Source of the DNA: an uncultured SAR116 cluster alpha proteobacterium
Lineage (GTDB): Bacteria; Pseudomonadota; Alphaproteobacteria; Puniceispirillales; Marisalimonadaceae
Length of the DNA stretch: 64,000 nucleotides
Assembly: GCA_902537945.1 (NCBI GenBank)
Contig: CACBDG010000004.1
Span: forward strand, 52,298 to 116,297
Reading direction: 5' to 3'
Made by a program: the position numbers and the translations under genes. Every line of letters begins with the position of its first letter. Position 1 is the first letter of the stretch. Under the pieces are notes generated by a model. That model searched no databases. It saw nothing but the letters and a program-made list of their open reading frames with translations, and was not told the origin of the DNA. Positions 25,154-33,186 of the stretch are shown piece by piece.

Positions 25154-27256
25154 TTATTTAACTTTAAATAACATAACGGCAAATAAGTTTTCTTTATCTG
25201 TCCATGTCGAAATTTTCTCAAAACCAGAAGAGGCAGCCAAATCTACAAATTCATGGATGTGATATTTATATGAATTTTCTGTATGAATTGTTTCACCAGC
25301 TGTAAAAAAAAATCTTTCTTTACCAATATTAACTACTTGATCAACACAACTTTCAAGATGCATTTCTACTCTTCCTTTGAAAGTGTTAAAGCGAACAATA
25401 TGACGAAACAAACTTTGATTAAAGTCAGCACCTAGTTCTTGATTAATTCTCGAGAGAAGATTTTTATTAAAAGCATCCGTAATACCTTTATTGTCATCAT
25501 ACGCTCTAAGCAGGCGTTCATGATCTTTTTTTAAATCAACACCTATTAATAATTTTCCGTTTATGCCAACAGTTTTGCAAATTGATTGTAAAAATGTTTT
25601 AGCACTAATTGGTTCAAAATTTCCAATAGTAGAACCTGGGAAAAATGCAATTTTTGACTTTGTCTGTCTTTTAGATTTTGGTATTTTCAATGGTGAAGTA
25701 AAATCAGTAGCAACTGTTAAAACTTCAAGCTTGGGGTAGCCCTCACGTATAATATGTGCTCCCTTTTGCAATTGTTCTTCCGAAATATCAATTGCACAAA
25801 GTGAAACTGGATCAATTAATGTATCTAGTAGTATACGTACCTTCTCAAGAGAACCAGAACCGTATTCAATTAGCGTTACATTCGAACCAAGATATTTTGC
25901 TATTTCAGTCGCATTATTTTTTAGAATACCTACTTCTGTTCTTGTTGGATAATAATCCTCAAGTTTACAAATTTTTTCGAATAGACGAGCACCTTCATTA
26001 TTATAAAAATATTTTGATGGTATATGTTTAGGTAATGAACTTAATCCTAAAATAACATCATTCAAAAATTTGTCTTTATTACAATTATCATTAGCTTGAA
26101 GAATATAAATAGTAGCAGATCTGTCTTTGGCCAAACGTATTCCAGAAAATTGCCAGCGCGCACTCGGAGGAAAGAAATTTCGGTATGAAGCTCTGATGTG
26201 ATCTGAAGAAGTGGCGCAAGAACCACCCCGTAAAACCATCTGGCCAGACATAAATTTTCCATTATATTCACCTACTGCACCATCTGCAATCTGATAGCCT
26301 GGATATGCAGCAAATGAGCTTTGGGTCCATTCCCACACATCTCCATAAATTTGTGTAACTCCATCTTTTGTTAAGGGTTGTGGGGCAAATGTATTAGTAT
26401 CAGCAAAATTACCCTCAATATCAAATGATTTAGCAATAATTTCCCACTCAGATTCTCGAGGCAACCTGGCATTAGACCATCGAGCGAATGCATCAGCTTC
26501 ATAATAACTAACATGACAAACTGGAGCGTTCAAATTTATTGGAATTATACCACCCATTGTATAATAAGACCAAGTACCATCACTATTTTTATACCAATAC
26601 AATGGAGATTCCCAATTTTCCTTTTGGCACAAAGTCCATCCGTCAGATAACCAAAACTCTGCCTTTTTATAACCCCCATCCTCGATAAAATCTATATATT
26701 CACGATTTGATACTGGATTTTTTGCTAAACAAAATGGCTCTAGCCAAATTTTATGTCTTGGACCTTCAGCATCAAAAATAAACTTTTCTCCAGAATATCC
26801 AATTTCGACAAGCCCCCCTGGATGATCTAACCAGTTTGATTTACTTACACTTAATCCTTTTACTGGAATAGGATCTCTATATTTAGGATACAATGGATTT
26901 CTTGAAAAAGCATGTTTTATGTCTGTTATTAAAAGTTCTTGATGTTGTTGTTCGTGATGAATGCCAAGTTCTATCAATCGTAAAACATCAGATTTTGGTT
27001 TCATTTGAAAGTATTCTTTCATTTTATTATCAACATGATTTCTATATTCGTATACCTCTGCTGATGAAGGACGGGTTATCATACCTCTTTCAGGCCTAGC
27101 GTGACGATCCCCTATTTTATTATAATAAGAATTAAATAAGAAATTATAGTTAGGATGAAACTCTTGGTAATTTCTAACAAATTTTTTAAGGATAAACGTT
27201 TCAAAAAACCAAGTTGTATGAGCTAAATGCCATTTAGTTGGACTTGCATCAGGCAT
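25154..27256 (-). CDS. ergothioneine biosynthesis fusion: EgtB sulfoxide synthase + EgtD histidine N-methyltransferase
   Basis: One 700-residue frame. The N-terminal half is EgtB-like: MPDASPTKWHLAH opens the DinB-like domain, HHEQQHQEL (100-108) carries the iron-binding histidines, and a formylglycine-enzyme-like domain follows (YGDVWEWTQS, LRGGSCAT, SGIRLA to about 385). The C-terminal half is EgtD-like: YEGAR-type NNEGARLFEKIC, YPTRTE, the SAM motif IEYGSGS, and FFPGSTIGNFEP. Together they would trimethylate histidine to hercynine and add the sulfoxide-linked thiol donor. EgtB homology continues upstream to about 27330 with no ATG, GTG or TTG, so the true 5' end is unclear. It is the only gene between R3 and R4. 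Confidence 0.9.
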   Translation of the reverse strand: MPDASPTKWHLAHTTWFFETFILKKFVRNYQEFHPNYNFLFNSYYNKIGDRHARPERGMITRPSSAEVYEYRNHVDNKMKEYFQMKPKSDVLRLIELGIHHEQQHQELLITDIKHAFSRNPLYPKYRDPIPVKGLSVSKSNWLDHPGGLVEIGYSGEKFIFDAEGPRHKIWLEPFCLAKNPVSNREYIDFIEDGGYKKAEFWLSDGWTLCQKENWESPLYWYKNSDGTWSYYTMGGIIPINLNAPVCHVSYYEADAFARWSNARLPRESEWEIIAKSFDIEGNFADTNTFAPQPLTKDGVTQIYGDVWEWTQSSFAAYPGYQIADGAVGEYNGKFMSGQMVLRGGSCATSSDHIRASYRNFFPPSARWQFSGIRLAKDRSATIYILQANDNCNKDKFLNDVILGLSSLPKHIPSKYFYNNEGARLFEKICKLEDYYPTRTEVGILKNNATEIAKYLGSNVTLIEYGSGSLEKVRILLDTLIDPVSLCAIDISEEQLQKGAHIIREGYPKLEVLTVATDFTSPLKIPKSKRQTKSKIAFFPGSTIGNFEPISAKTFLQSICKTVGINGKLLIGVDLKKDHERLLRAYDDNKGITDAFNKNLLSRINQELGADFNQSLFRHIVRFNTFKGRVEMHLESCVDQVVNIGKERFFFTAGETIHTENSYKYHIHEFVDLAASSGFEKISTWTDKENLFAVMLFKVK

Positions 27257-27541
27257 TGATTGGATGCACTGATCTGCTTCACTTAGTGGTTCTGATAAAC
27301 TTTGTGTTTTATTACGAACTTTATTGTAAAGAGTTGCTATATTCTCATTTATATTTTTGTAATAGGTATATGAAGTTGATTTTAAAATGATAAATCTCTG
27401 TAATTCTTTCTAAATAATACTTATTATGAAATTGTTTGCAATTGATAATTTAAAATCTTTTTAACTAATTTATCATCCGCCAGGTTGAATAATATAATTA
27501 TTGAAAATTACTTAATTATAAAAATATCAGGTTGTTTTTAG

Positions 27542-27635
27542 TTCATAGACTAAAGTGTAGACTAAAATATTATTATTATATAAAATCTAATTTAACCTGA
27601 TGATAAAAATAAAATAATGAGGAGGTTCCCTCTAA
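27542..27635 (+). repeat. island repeat R4 with 12-nt-period arm pair
   Basis: ATAGACTAAAGT and GTAGACTAAAA in tandem (period 12) from 27545. Then come TATATAAAATCTAATTTAA and CTGATGATAAAAAT, and the core GAGGAGGTTCCCTCTAA at 27619-27635. This is the same architecture as R2 and R3, but with a more decayed core end. It falls in the 438-base stretch 27257-27694 that otherwise holds only the untranslated-looking EgtB N-terminal coding (to about 27409) and AT-rich DNA. Confidence 0.65.
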
Positions 27636-27694
27636 TAAATTAGAATTATTTTAAAACCAACAAAAATTTATCTTCAATTACTTTAGGTAAAAAT

Positions 27695-28045
27695 ATGCAA
27701 AAGATTATATACGATACTTGGAATATTGTTATGAGTCATAACAAAAATCCTCTTAAAAATATTCCAGATACCAATGTAAGACATATGATAATGCAGGTTT
27801 TAGCATGGATGTGGTGTATCGTATTCTCTATGTATTTTACAAGCATGTGGATTTTTGGAATTACAACAATTGTACATCTGATTTTATTAAGTGCAGTTGC
27901 AGTTACTGTAATAACTTTTGAAACAGCAAAAAGAAAACCCAAATTTTTTGGTAGTTACTATACACCTAGTAGAAGTCGAGCAATATACGTTGATGGAAAA
28001 AGAATAGAATTAGATCCTAATGATAAGGGTGGAGAGCACGAATAA
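27695..28045 (+). CDS. small two-pass membrane protein, unknown
   Basis: A 116-residue protein with two adjacent hydrophobic segments (about 30-52 and 54-74: MQVLAWMWCIVFSMYF, GITTIVHLILLSAVAVTVI) and a basic, then acidic, C-terminal tail. No family is recognised. First gene of the R4-R5 module. Confidence 0.6.
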   Translation: MQKIIYDTWNIVMSHNKNPLKNIPDTNVRHMIMQVLAWMWCIVFSMYFTSMWIFGITTIVHLILLSAVAVTVITFETAKRKPKFFGSYYTPSRSRAIYVDGKRIELDPNDKGGEHE

Positions 28046-28177
28046 TTTAAAATTTTTATATTTGATGTCATTATATCTCCGCCAATAAAATAAATACTAA
28101 TTATATTTATGATTTACTTGTAAATATTTATTAATCATATTTAACTTTGGTAATTTATTTAATTAGAGGGAAAGTTT

Positions 28178-28639
28178 ATGTCAGATAAAATATTAAATCA
28201 GGGAGGTTGTGCATGTGGAAATGTTCGTTATAAAACAAACGGAAAACCAGAACATTCTGCAGTTTGTCACTGCAGATATTGTCAATTAAGAACTGGGTCG
28301 GCATTTGGAATATCAGTCTATTTTAAAAGTGTAAATGTAGATTTATTGTCTGGCGATTTAAAAAAATTTGAATATACAACGGAATCTGGAAATTTAGTAG
28401 CAACAAAGTTTTGTGTTGAATGTGGGACATCAGTTTTTTGGAATGCGGACATTTTCAAAGACATGACTGGTATTGGTGGAGGAACATTTGACCCACCTAC
28501 ATTTTGGTATGACATAAAGAGGGAAGTTTTTTGTAGATCAAAAGCATACTTTTCAAAAAATGAAGTAGATGCAAAATTTGAGACTTCACCTATATATAAT
28601 AAAATTAAAGATGATCCCCCCAGAAAAAGTGGAGTTTAA
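28178..28639 (+). CDS. GFA-family (glutathione-dependent formaldehyde-activating enzyme-like) zinc protein
   Basis: A 153-residue protein with the GFA/CENP-V zinc-binding cysteines: GGCACGNVRY (C-x-C), VCHCRYCQ (C-x-C-x-x-C) and FCVECGTSVFW (C-x-x-C). Members bind zinc and some add formaldehyde to glutathione; most have unknown roles. Ribosome binding site TTAGAGGGAAAG precedes the ATG. Last gene before R5. Confidence 0.9.
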   Translation: MSDKILNQGGCACGNVRYKTNGKPEHSAVCHCRYCQLRTGSAFGISVYFKSVNVDLLSGDLKKFEYTTESGNLVATKFCVECGTSVFWNADIFKDMTGIGGGTFDPPTFWYDIKREVFCRSKAYFSKNEVDAKFETSPIYNKIKDDPPRKSGV

Positions 28640-28728
28640 CCACTCTAAATTAAAGATAAAAAATATAATAGTTATAAATTATTTGGTCATTTTATTTAAA
28701 GAAAAATTCACCTGATATTTATAAAAAT

Positions 28729-28785
28729 CAAGGTAAGTAAATCAGATGATTAAAATGGAATAACGAGGAGGTTCCCTCCGCCATT
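28729..28785 (+). repeat. island repeat R5, intact tRNA-Ser 3'-end match
   Basis: Contains 37 bases identical to R2 (28737-28773), then TCCCTCCGCCATT (28773-28785), identical to 17027-17039 at the end of the tRNA-Ser. The core GGAGG-TTC-CCTCC is a perfect small hairpin. No 12-base arm pair is obvious upstream in this copy. This is the best candidate for the distal attachment site of the island (17.04-28.79 kb, about 11.7 kb). Confidence 0.8.
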
Positions 28786-28851
28786 TAGATAACTTGCTTA
28801 TGTCACCCTCCTATATACAGAAATCTATTAAACTTTATTATCTTTGTAATA

Positions 28852-28915
28852 AAACTGTAATAAATCTGTAATTAATTTACACGATTAAGATGGAAAAACG
28901 AAGAAATTGTTTCCA
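28852..28915 (+). repeat. degenerate repeat R6 with three TGTAATA-type arm units
   Basis: TGTAATAAAAC, TGTAATAAATC and TGTAATTAATT stand in tandem (period 11) at 28855 onward, followed by ACGATTAAGATGGAAAAACG and AAGAAATTGTTTCCA. The latter aligns loosely with the R2/R5 block GATGATTAAAATGGAATAAC and core. It could be a decayed site or the left arm of an element beyond R5. The surrounding 28640-28931 has no gene. Confidence 0.45.
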
Positions 28916-28931
28916 TATGGATAAGGATAAT

Positions 28932-29237
28932 TTATGAGATTATCTCATCAGTATAATTATCAACTACAACTGGATTTTCATAAAATTTTATATCAGGTGC
29001 TGAGAACCTATCTGTAATCCATTTAATTCTATTTTCATCAAACCAACTTTTTGCATTATCAATATTATTAAAGCAATAAACACCACCAGCTAAATTCTTT
29101 GAAGTATCACAGATATAGTTTTTTCTAATTAAACCTGGGGTGTCCTTGTATATGGGTGATGTTTCTAAGAACTTCTCTTTTAACACTGAAAAGGTTAATT
29201 CACCATCTATCTTAAAAGTAACAATTGCAATTATCAT
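28932..29237 (-). CDS. small dimeric alpha/beta-barrel protein (YdhR/mono-oxygenase-like)
   Basis: A 101-residue protein: MIIAIVTFKIDGELTFSVLK, then SPIYKDTPGLIRKNYICD and GGVYCFNNIDNAKSWFDENR. The 'GLIRKNY' then 'GG(V/I)Y-F-x-x-x-x-A' pattern is that of YdhR-type putative monooxygenases. Function is unproven. Twenty-eight bases separate it from the 29266 gene upstream in the same operon. Confidence 0.75.
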   Translation of the reverse strand: MIIAIVTFKIDGELTFSVLKEKFLETSPIYKDTPGLIRKNYICDTSKNLAGGVYCFNNIDNAKSWFDENRIKWITDRFSAPDIKFYENPVVVDNYTDEIIS

Positions 29238-29265
29238 TATAAATATCCTTAAATACTAATTTAGA

Positions 29266-29610
29266 CTAAGACTTAGCAAACTCTTCTGAACTAAATTCGT
29301 GTACTACTATACCACGACTTCCTACTACTTTAGTTATAAATGTTTTAACCATGGGAATATAATTCTTTTCTAACAAACTTTGGCATGCAGTAAACGCTTT
29401 TTCATCTCTATACTCAAACAATATTCCTACTCTATGAACACCTTCTTTATTCCACAATTTTGTTAAAACTCTTCTTAACATTCCAGCTTTAGTAAATTCT
29501 TCTACAACTTTTGGTGTAAAAATTTCATTTTGTTTAGCAATATATTGTTCAAGTTCATGGTCTGACATAAATTCTCTTGTAGTATAATTAATTAATTTTG
29601 AAGTCGTCAT
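29266..29610 (-). CDS. small dimeric alpha/beta-barrel protein, unknown
   Basis: A 114-residue protein. Strand-helix order (GILFEYRDEKAFTACQSLLE, YIPMVKTFITKVVGSRGIVVHEF) suggests a ferredoxin-like stress-response or monooxygenase-like fold. I cannot assign a family. First gene of a two-gene operon with the YdhR-like gene. Confidence 0.6.
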   Translation of the reverse strand: MTTSKLINYTTREFMSDHELEQYIAKQNEIFTPKVVEEFTKAGMLRRVLTKLWNKEGVHRVGILFEYRDEKAFTACQSLLEKNYIPMVKTFITKVVGSRGIVVHEFSSEEFAKS

Positions 29611-29795
29611 AAAATCCCCTAATTAAAAAGTTGAGTAATTTACTTTAGAGTATTTTAACTTCTAATAATTGTAAATACTCCGTATTAATGAATGGCTAAG
29701 GTTTGCAGTTGAAGTATTATTATAGTCTAAAACAAAATCTGAATTAGTATATATTTTCCATAGACTTTGAAGAAAAAATGAAGTTACATTAATCA

Positions 29796-30119
29796 ATGTA
29801 TGTAAGATTTGTAAAATTAACATTTATGAACGATTTCGCAAAAGAAGCGGCATCAAGTCTTTTGGTTGAATTAGGCAAAACAAAAGGATTTGCTGCTGGT
29901 GTGCTTTTTAGGATGTCTGTAGATATATCTGCTACCCAAAGATATTCGATGACTATATGGCCTAATAAAGCTTCTGAAGAAAAATCTTGGAAATTGTTTG
30001 GCAAAGAAGTTTTAAAAAAATTAAAAGAGACTGGAGCAAGAGTTGAAATCTCTAGAGGTGCAATAAATGAAATGCAGATTTCGAAAGATTTAGATTTTAG
30101 TAACTTTTATTTTAATTAG
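29796..30119 (+). CDS. small dimeric alpha/beta-barrel (ABM-like) protein
   Basis: A 107-residue protein beginning MYVRFVKLTF, with a central G-F-A-A-G-V-L-F strand and YSMTIWPNKASEEKSWKLFG, the strand and helix of ABM-like folds. Catalytic function is unknown. Stands alone; the 185 bases before it show no gene or repeat I can name. Confidence 0.6.
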   Translation: MYVRFVKLTFMNDFAKEAASSLLVELGKTKGFAAGVLFRMSVDISATQRYSMTIWPNKASEEKSWKLFGKEVLKKLKETGARVEISRGAINEMQISKDLDFSNFYFN

Positions 30120-30207
30120 GTCCAGAAATAATAACAAAAAAATGAACAAAATACGCCCCATTCATTTGAGAGCTCCTCACAACAATACCTTCAGTTCTTT
30201 AACACAA

Positions 30208-30642
30208 TTAATTTTTCTGAAAGTAGATTTTTTTACAACTACCACGACTACCAACTGGTCCTTCTAGAATTTCACCTGCACCCATCATTGATGATGAGTA
30301 CAAATATTCTTTACGTTCATGATTAATAGATAAGGTAAGCATGTATCCACCATAGTAATCTTTATTGATATAATATGATACCAATATGATGCTTCCATTG
30401 GGTTTATTTCTTTTGCTAATTATCTTATAATTTCTTTTAAATCTTCCTGATACATAAATAATTTCTTTTGCATTTAATTTTATCTTAAAGTTTTCTTGAA
30501 TTCCTTGATCTTTATAAGAGTAAATATTATCAAGCAAATCAAGGCCTAAACCAACTTTAGAAGAGCAATTAAATATATCATATTCTTTACCAAATAAAGG
30601 ATTTGAAAAAATTATTAAAATAATCAAAAAGATTTTTTTCAT
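30208..30642 (-). CDS. secreted protein, unknown
   Basis: A 144-residue protein with a signal peptide (MKKIFLIILIIFSNPLFG-KEY) and two mature-region cysteines (IFNCSSK, RGSCKKI) that could form a disulfide. No family is recognised. Isolated gene in the accessory zone. Confidence 0.6.
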   Translation of the reverse strand: MKKIFLIILIIFSNPLFGKEYDIFNCSSKVGLGLDLLDNIYSYKDQGIQENFKIKLNAKEIIYVSGRFKRNYKIISKRNKPNGSIILVSYYINKDYYGGYMLTLSINHERKEYLYSSSMMGAGEILEGPVGSRGSCKKIYFQKN

Positions 30643-30818
30643 ATGTACTTCATTGTTTAATAAGACTTAATAGTTTAACTTTATCATATGTCACATAAAC
30701 AAAAAAGAGTTCTGATTTGGTGTACTATATTGTGCTGGGGATTATTTATTCTTAAAGATTATATTTAGAATCAAAATTAGTTTATATAACCATTTACTAC
30801 AAATTATTTTCTATAATG

Positions 30819-31049
30819 CTAATCTTTTTTTTTACTCTCCATCACTTTAAGTAATTGAAGTTCTTTTCCTTCTATTTCTCTTAATTTTAGTCCTTTTCCA
30901 AATGGATCCATATTTTCATACTTTGTAAGACACTCACGTGCAGTCATATTTTTCCATAATTCCTTTTTACCATTGGGATATAAAATCTCATAAACACGTT
31001 TAGTCTTATCCCATGATTTAGGAAGACTTTCTTTCATTTCATGTTCCAT
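30819..31049 (-). CDS. small hydrophilic protein, unknown
   Basis: A 76-residue charged protein (KRVYEILYPNGKKELWKNM, ECLTKYENMDPFGKGLKLRE) without a membrane segment or signal. Not recognised. It ends 33 bases after the oxidoreductase gene (31083-32042) on the same strand, so it may be the second gene of that transcript. Confidence 0.5.
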   Translation of the reverse strand: MEHEMKESLPKSWDKTKRVYEILYPNGKKELWKNMTARECLTKYENMDPFGKGLKLREIEGKELQLLKVMESKKKD

Positions 31050-31082
31050 AATTCAACCTTTTTTTTAATACATCTAAACTAA

Positions 31083-32042
31083 TCAAGTTTTTGATAATAT
31101 TTCTTCTACTATTTTTTGCACTCTAAAAGCCTCATCAATTGTAGCTAAACTATTGTGTTTATTATTTAATTTAAGAACTAAATTATCAAGTTGTGCCTTT
31201 AAACTTACTGCTCTAGGGTCTTTAGGTTCTTTCCTAAGAGGAATAAATGGATCGCCTAAAGATATTGAGTCCTTATAAAATTCCGCGACTTTTCTACTTG
31301 CTTTGGATCCCTTAACTGTAAATTCTTGTCGATCTGGTTGCATGCCTCCAACACTTGCAAATATATTAACTGGTAAACCATCCTTATTTTCTAATTTTGC
31401 TAAAATAGCATTCTCACATAAAAATGGATCTTTTGGGTAAGTAGTTTTCGCCCAGATTACTTTAAGAGGGCCTAATACACGTTCGGTAAAAAATATAAAA
31501 TGAGATATAACTTCTCTCGTCATACCACCCTCTTTTTTGAACCTAAGCCAATCTGCTTCTTTTTGCCACTGACGAGGCCAAGACGAATAAGTAACAATTA
31601 TATCAACTCCTAACATTTCTCCCATTTCACCATTATTTTTACTTTCTAGTAAATCTGCTAATGCAATACCTGCAGCTAGAGTAAAATTTACCGCAATAGG
31701 AACATCATGATTTTTAAGTTTTTCAACGAATTTTTTACTATCATTAACATTTATGCCAAATGGTTTTTCGAGGAAAAGAGCTTTACCCATCTCTACTGTT
31801 TTCATAGCATACATTTCTCGTACAGTAGGAGGACATGCTAGGTAGACTAGATCAGCCTTTTCTATAGCATCATCAGCATTTTTCATGATTTTGGATTCAT
31901 TATCTTGTTTTATAGCTTTTTCACAAGCAAATGAGCTTGGATCCCATAGATACTTAGGATTAAATTCTTGGTGTAATCTCATATGCTTTAACATACGAGT
32001 ACCCATTATTCCTAGGCCAATGATTGCAACATTATATGTCAT
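31083..32042 (-). CDS. Gfo/Idh/MocA-family oxidoreductase
   Basis: A 319-residue protein with the Rossmann motif IGLGIMGTRMLKH (about 8-20), the family EKPFG motif (about 94-98) with the active-site lysine, and NFTLAAG. It probably acts on a sugar, polyol or hydroxyacid with NAD(P). Distinct from the family member at 8693 (only the nucleotide fold and EKP motif in common). Substrate unknown. Confidence 0.82.
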   Translation of the reverse strand: MTYNVAIIGLGIMGTRMLKHMRLHQEFNPKYLWDPSSFACEKAIKQDNESKIMKNADDAIEKADLVYLACPPTVREMYAMKTVEMGKALFLEKPFGINVNDSKKFVEKLKNHDVPIAVNFTLAAGIALADLLESKNNGEMGEMLGVDIIVTYSSWPRQWQKEADWLRFKKEGGMTREVISHFIFFTERVLGPLKVIWAKTTYPKDPFLCENAILAKLENKDGLPVNIFASVGGMQPDRQEFTVKGSKASRKVAEFYKDSISLGDPFIPLRKEPKDPRAVSLKAQLDNLVLKLNNKHNSLATIDEAFRVQKIVEEILSKT

Positions 32043-32200
32043 GTTAAACCTAACAAATTTAAATTTTTAATAAGACTGTTCCAGATAAAAATATATACTT
32101 AATAAAGATTAGTCTATTAAGATTTAAAATAGCACGATCTATTTATTAATAAATTATGATATTTAAAATTGAATTTAAACCAAAAAGAAAGGTCTTCTTA

Positions 32201-32605
32201 ATGTCCACTTTATCACCACCTCAAAATCCCGAGGCTAATCCCAAAGTAAAATCTGTGTTTGATGATATCAGAGCAACACGTGGAAATAATTTTATAAATA
32301 ACTTATGGCACTATCTTGCATTTGATCCTACCCTTCTCGAATCTACTTGGCATGACGTAAAAACAGTGATGGCAAAACCTAGTCATCTTGATCCAATGAC
32401 TAAGGAGCTCATCTATGCTGCAGTTTCTATTGCTAATAGTTGTGAGTATTGTATACATTCTCATACTGCTGCAGCCAGATCAAAAGGAATGACGGACAAA
32501 CAATATGCTGAATTTTTATCAATTGTATCCTTAGCTGGCAAAACTAATCATCTTCTAAATAGTATCAAAGTACCAATTGATAAGGAATTTGATCATGAAT
32601 GCTGA
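32201..32605 (+). CDS. carboxymuconolactone-decarboxylase/AhpD-like protein
   Basis: A 134-residue all-helical protein. The AhpD-type redox motif is ANSCEYCIHSHT (C-x-x-C followed by H), preceded by LDPMTKELIYAAVSI. Such proteins are peroxidase-like or decarboxylase-like. The start is ATG 32201, with AGAAAGG upstream; the frame begins 15 codons earlier, but that stretch is basic and has no ribosome site. Confidence 0.85.
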   Translation: MSTLSPPQNPEANPKVKSVFDDIRATRGNNFINNLWHYLAFDPTLLESTWHDVKTVMAKPSHLDPMTKELIYAAVSIANSCEYCIHSHTAAARSKGMTDKQYAEFLSIVSLAGKTNHLLNSIKVPIDKEFDHEC

Positions 32606-32688
32606 AGTCATGTTTCATTTTAAATTTAAAATTGTTTGCTTAAAATAATTCATTAATTTTATATATTCATCTAAGAAAGGATTTTATA

Positions 32689-33090
32689 ATGATTACTCGA
32701 TTTACTAGTCCAAAAGTAAAAGAACCAGCACCTAAACTCTGGTCAAACTGTATAGTTTGTGATGGTATAGCGTACATTGCTGGATTAACGTCTAGAGATG
32801 AAGATGGAGTGACTATCAATGGAGAAGATGAATATGAGCAATCCAAAATAATATTCGAAAAACATAAAGCTTTGATTGAGGCTGCAGGTGGGAAGATGAC
32901 AGACTATACCAAACTTACTATTTTTGTCACCCGCATCGAGAATAATAAGGAAGTCTGGAAGGCTAGAGCTGAATTTTTTGAAGGAAATTTTCCTGCTTGT
33001 TCTTTAGTAGAAGTGTCTAGACTAGCGGAACCTAATATTTATGTAGAAATCGAAGGTATTGCTCATATCGGAAAAGGACAAAGTTTATAA
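32689..33090 (+). CDS. RidA/YjgF-family protein
   Basis: A 133-residue Rid-family protein. Visible are the start of the first strands (WSNCIVCDGIAYIAGLTSRD), the central KIIFEKHKALIEAAGGKMTDYTKLTIFVT read in parts, and the C-terminal FPACSLVEVSRLAEPNIYVEIE, where RidA has R-x-x-x-x-V-x-x-x-x-L. Family members deaminate enamine/imine intermediates or act in catabolic routes. Follows the AhpD-like gene by 83 bases. Confidence 0.88.
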   Translation: MITRFTSPKVKEPAPKLWSNCIVCDGIAYIAGLTSRDEDGVTINGEDEYEQSKIIFEKHKALIEAAGGKMTDYTKLTIFVTRIENNKEVWKARAEFFEGNFPACSLVEVSRLAEPNIYVEIEGIAHIGKGQSL

Positions 33091-33186
33091 TTTTTAATAA
33101 CAAAAGGTGTAAAAGAACAAATTTGTTTTTTTTACAATTTTTCCATTGAAATAAATTTTCATATTTAATTATAGTAGTGATATTCA

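Noticed and set aside
20784..28785. Integron attC sites
   Set aside because: No GTTRRRY/RYYYAAC pair or long imperfect inverted repeat, and no intI. The match to a tRNA 3' end and the paired arm repeats point to tRNA-type attachment sites instead.
28729..28785. Second tRNA gene or tRNA pseudogene
   Set aside because: Only the last bases match the tRNA-Ser; no D, anticodon or T arm can be formed upstream.
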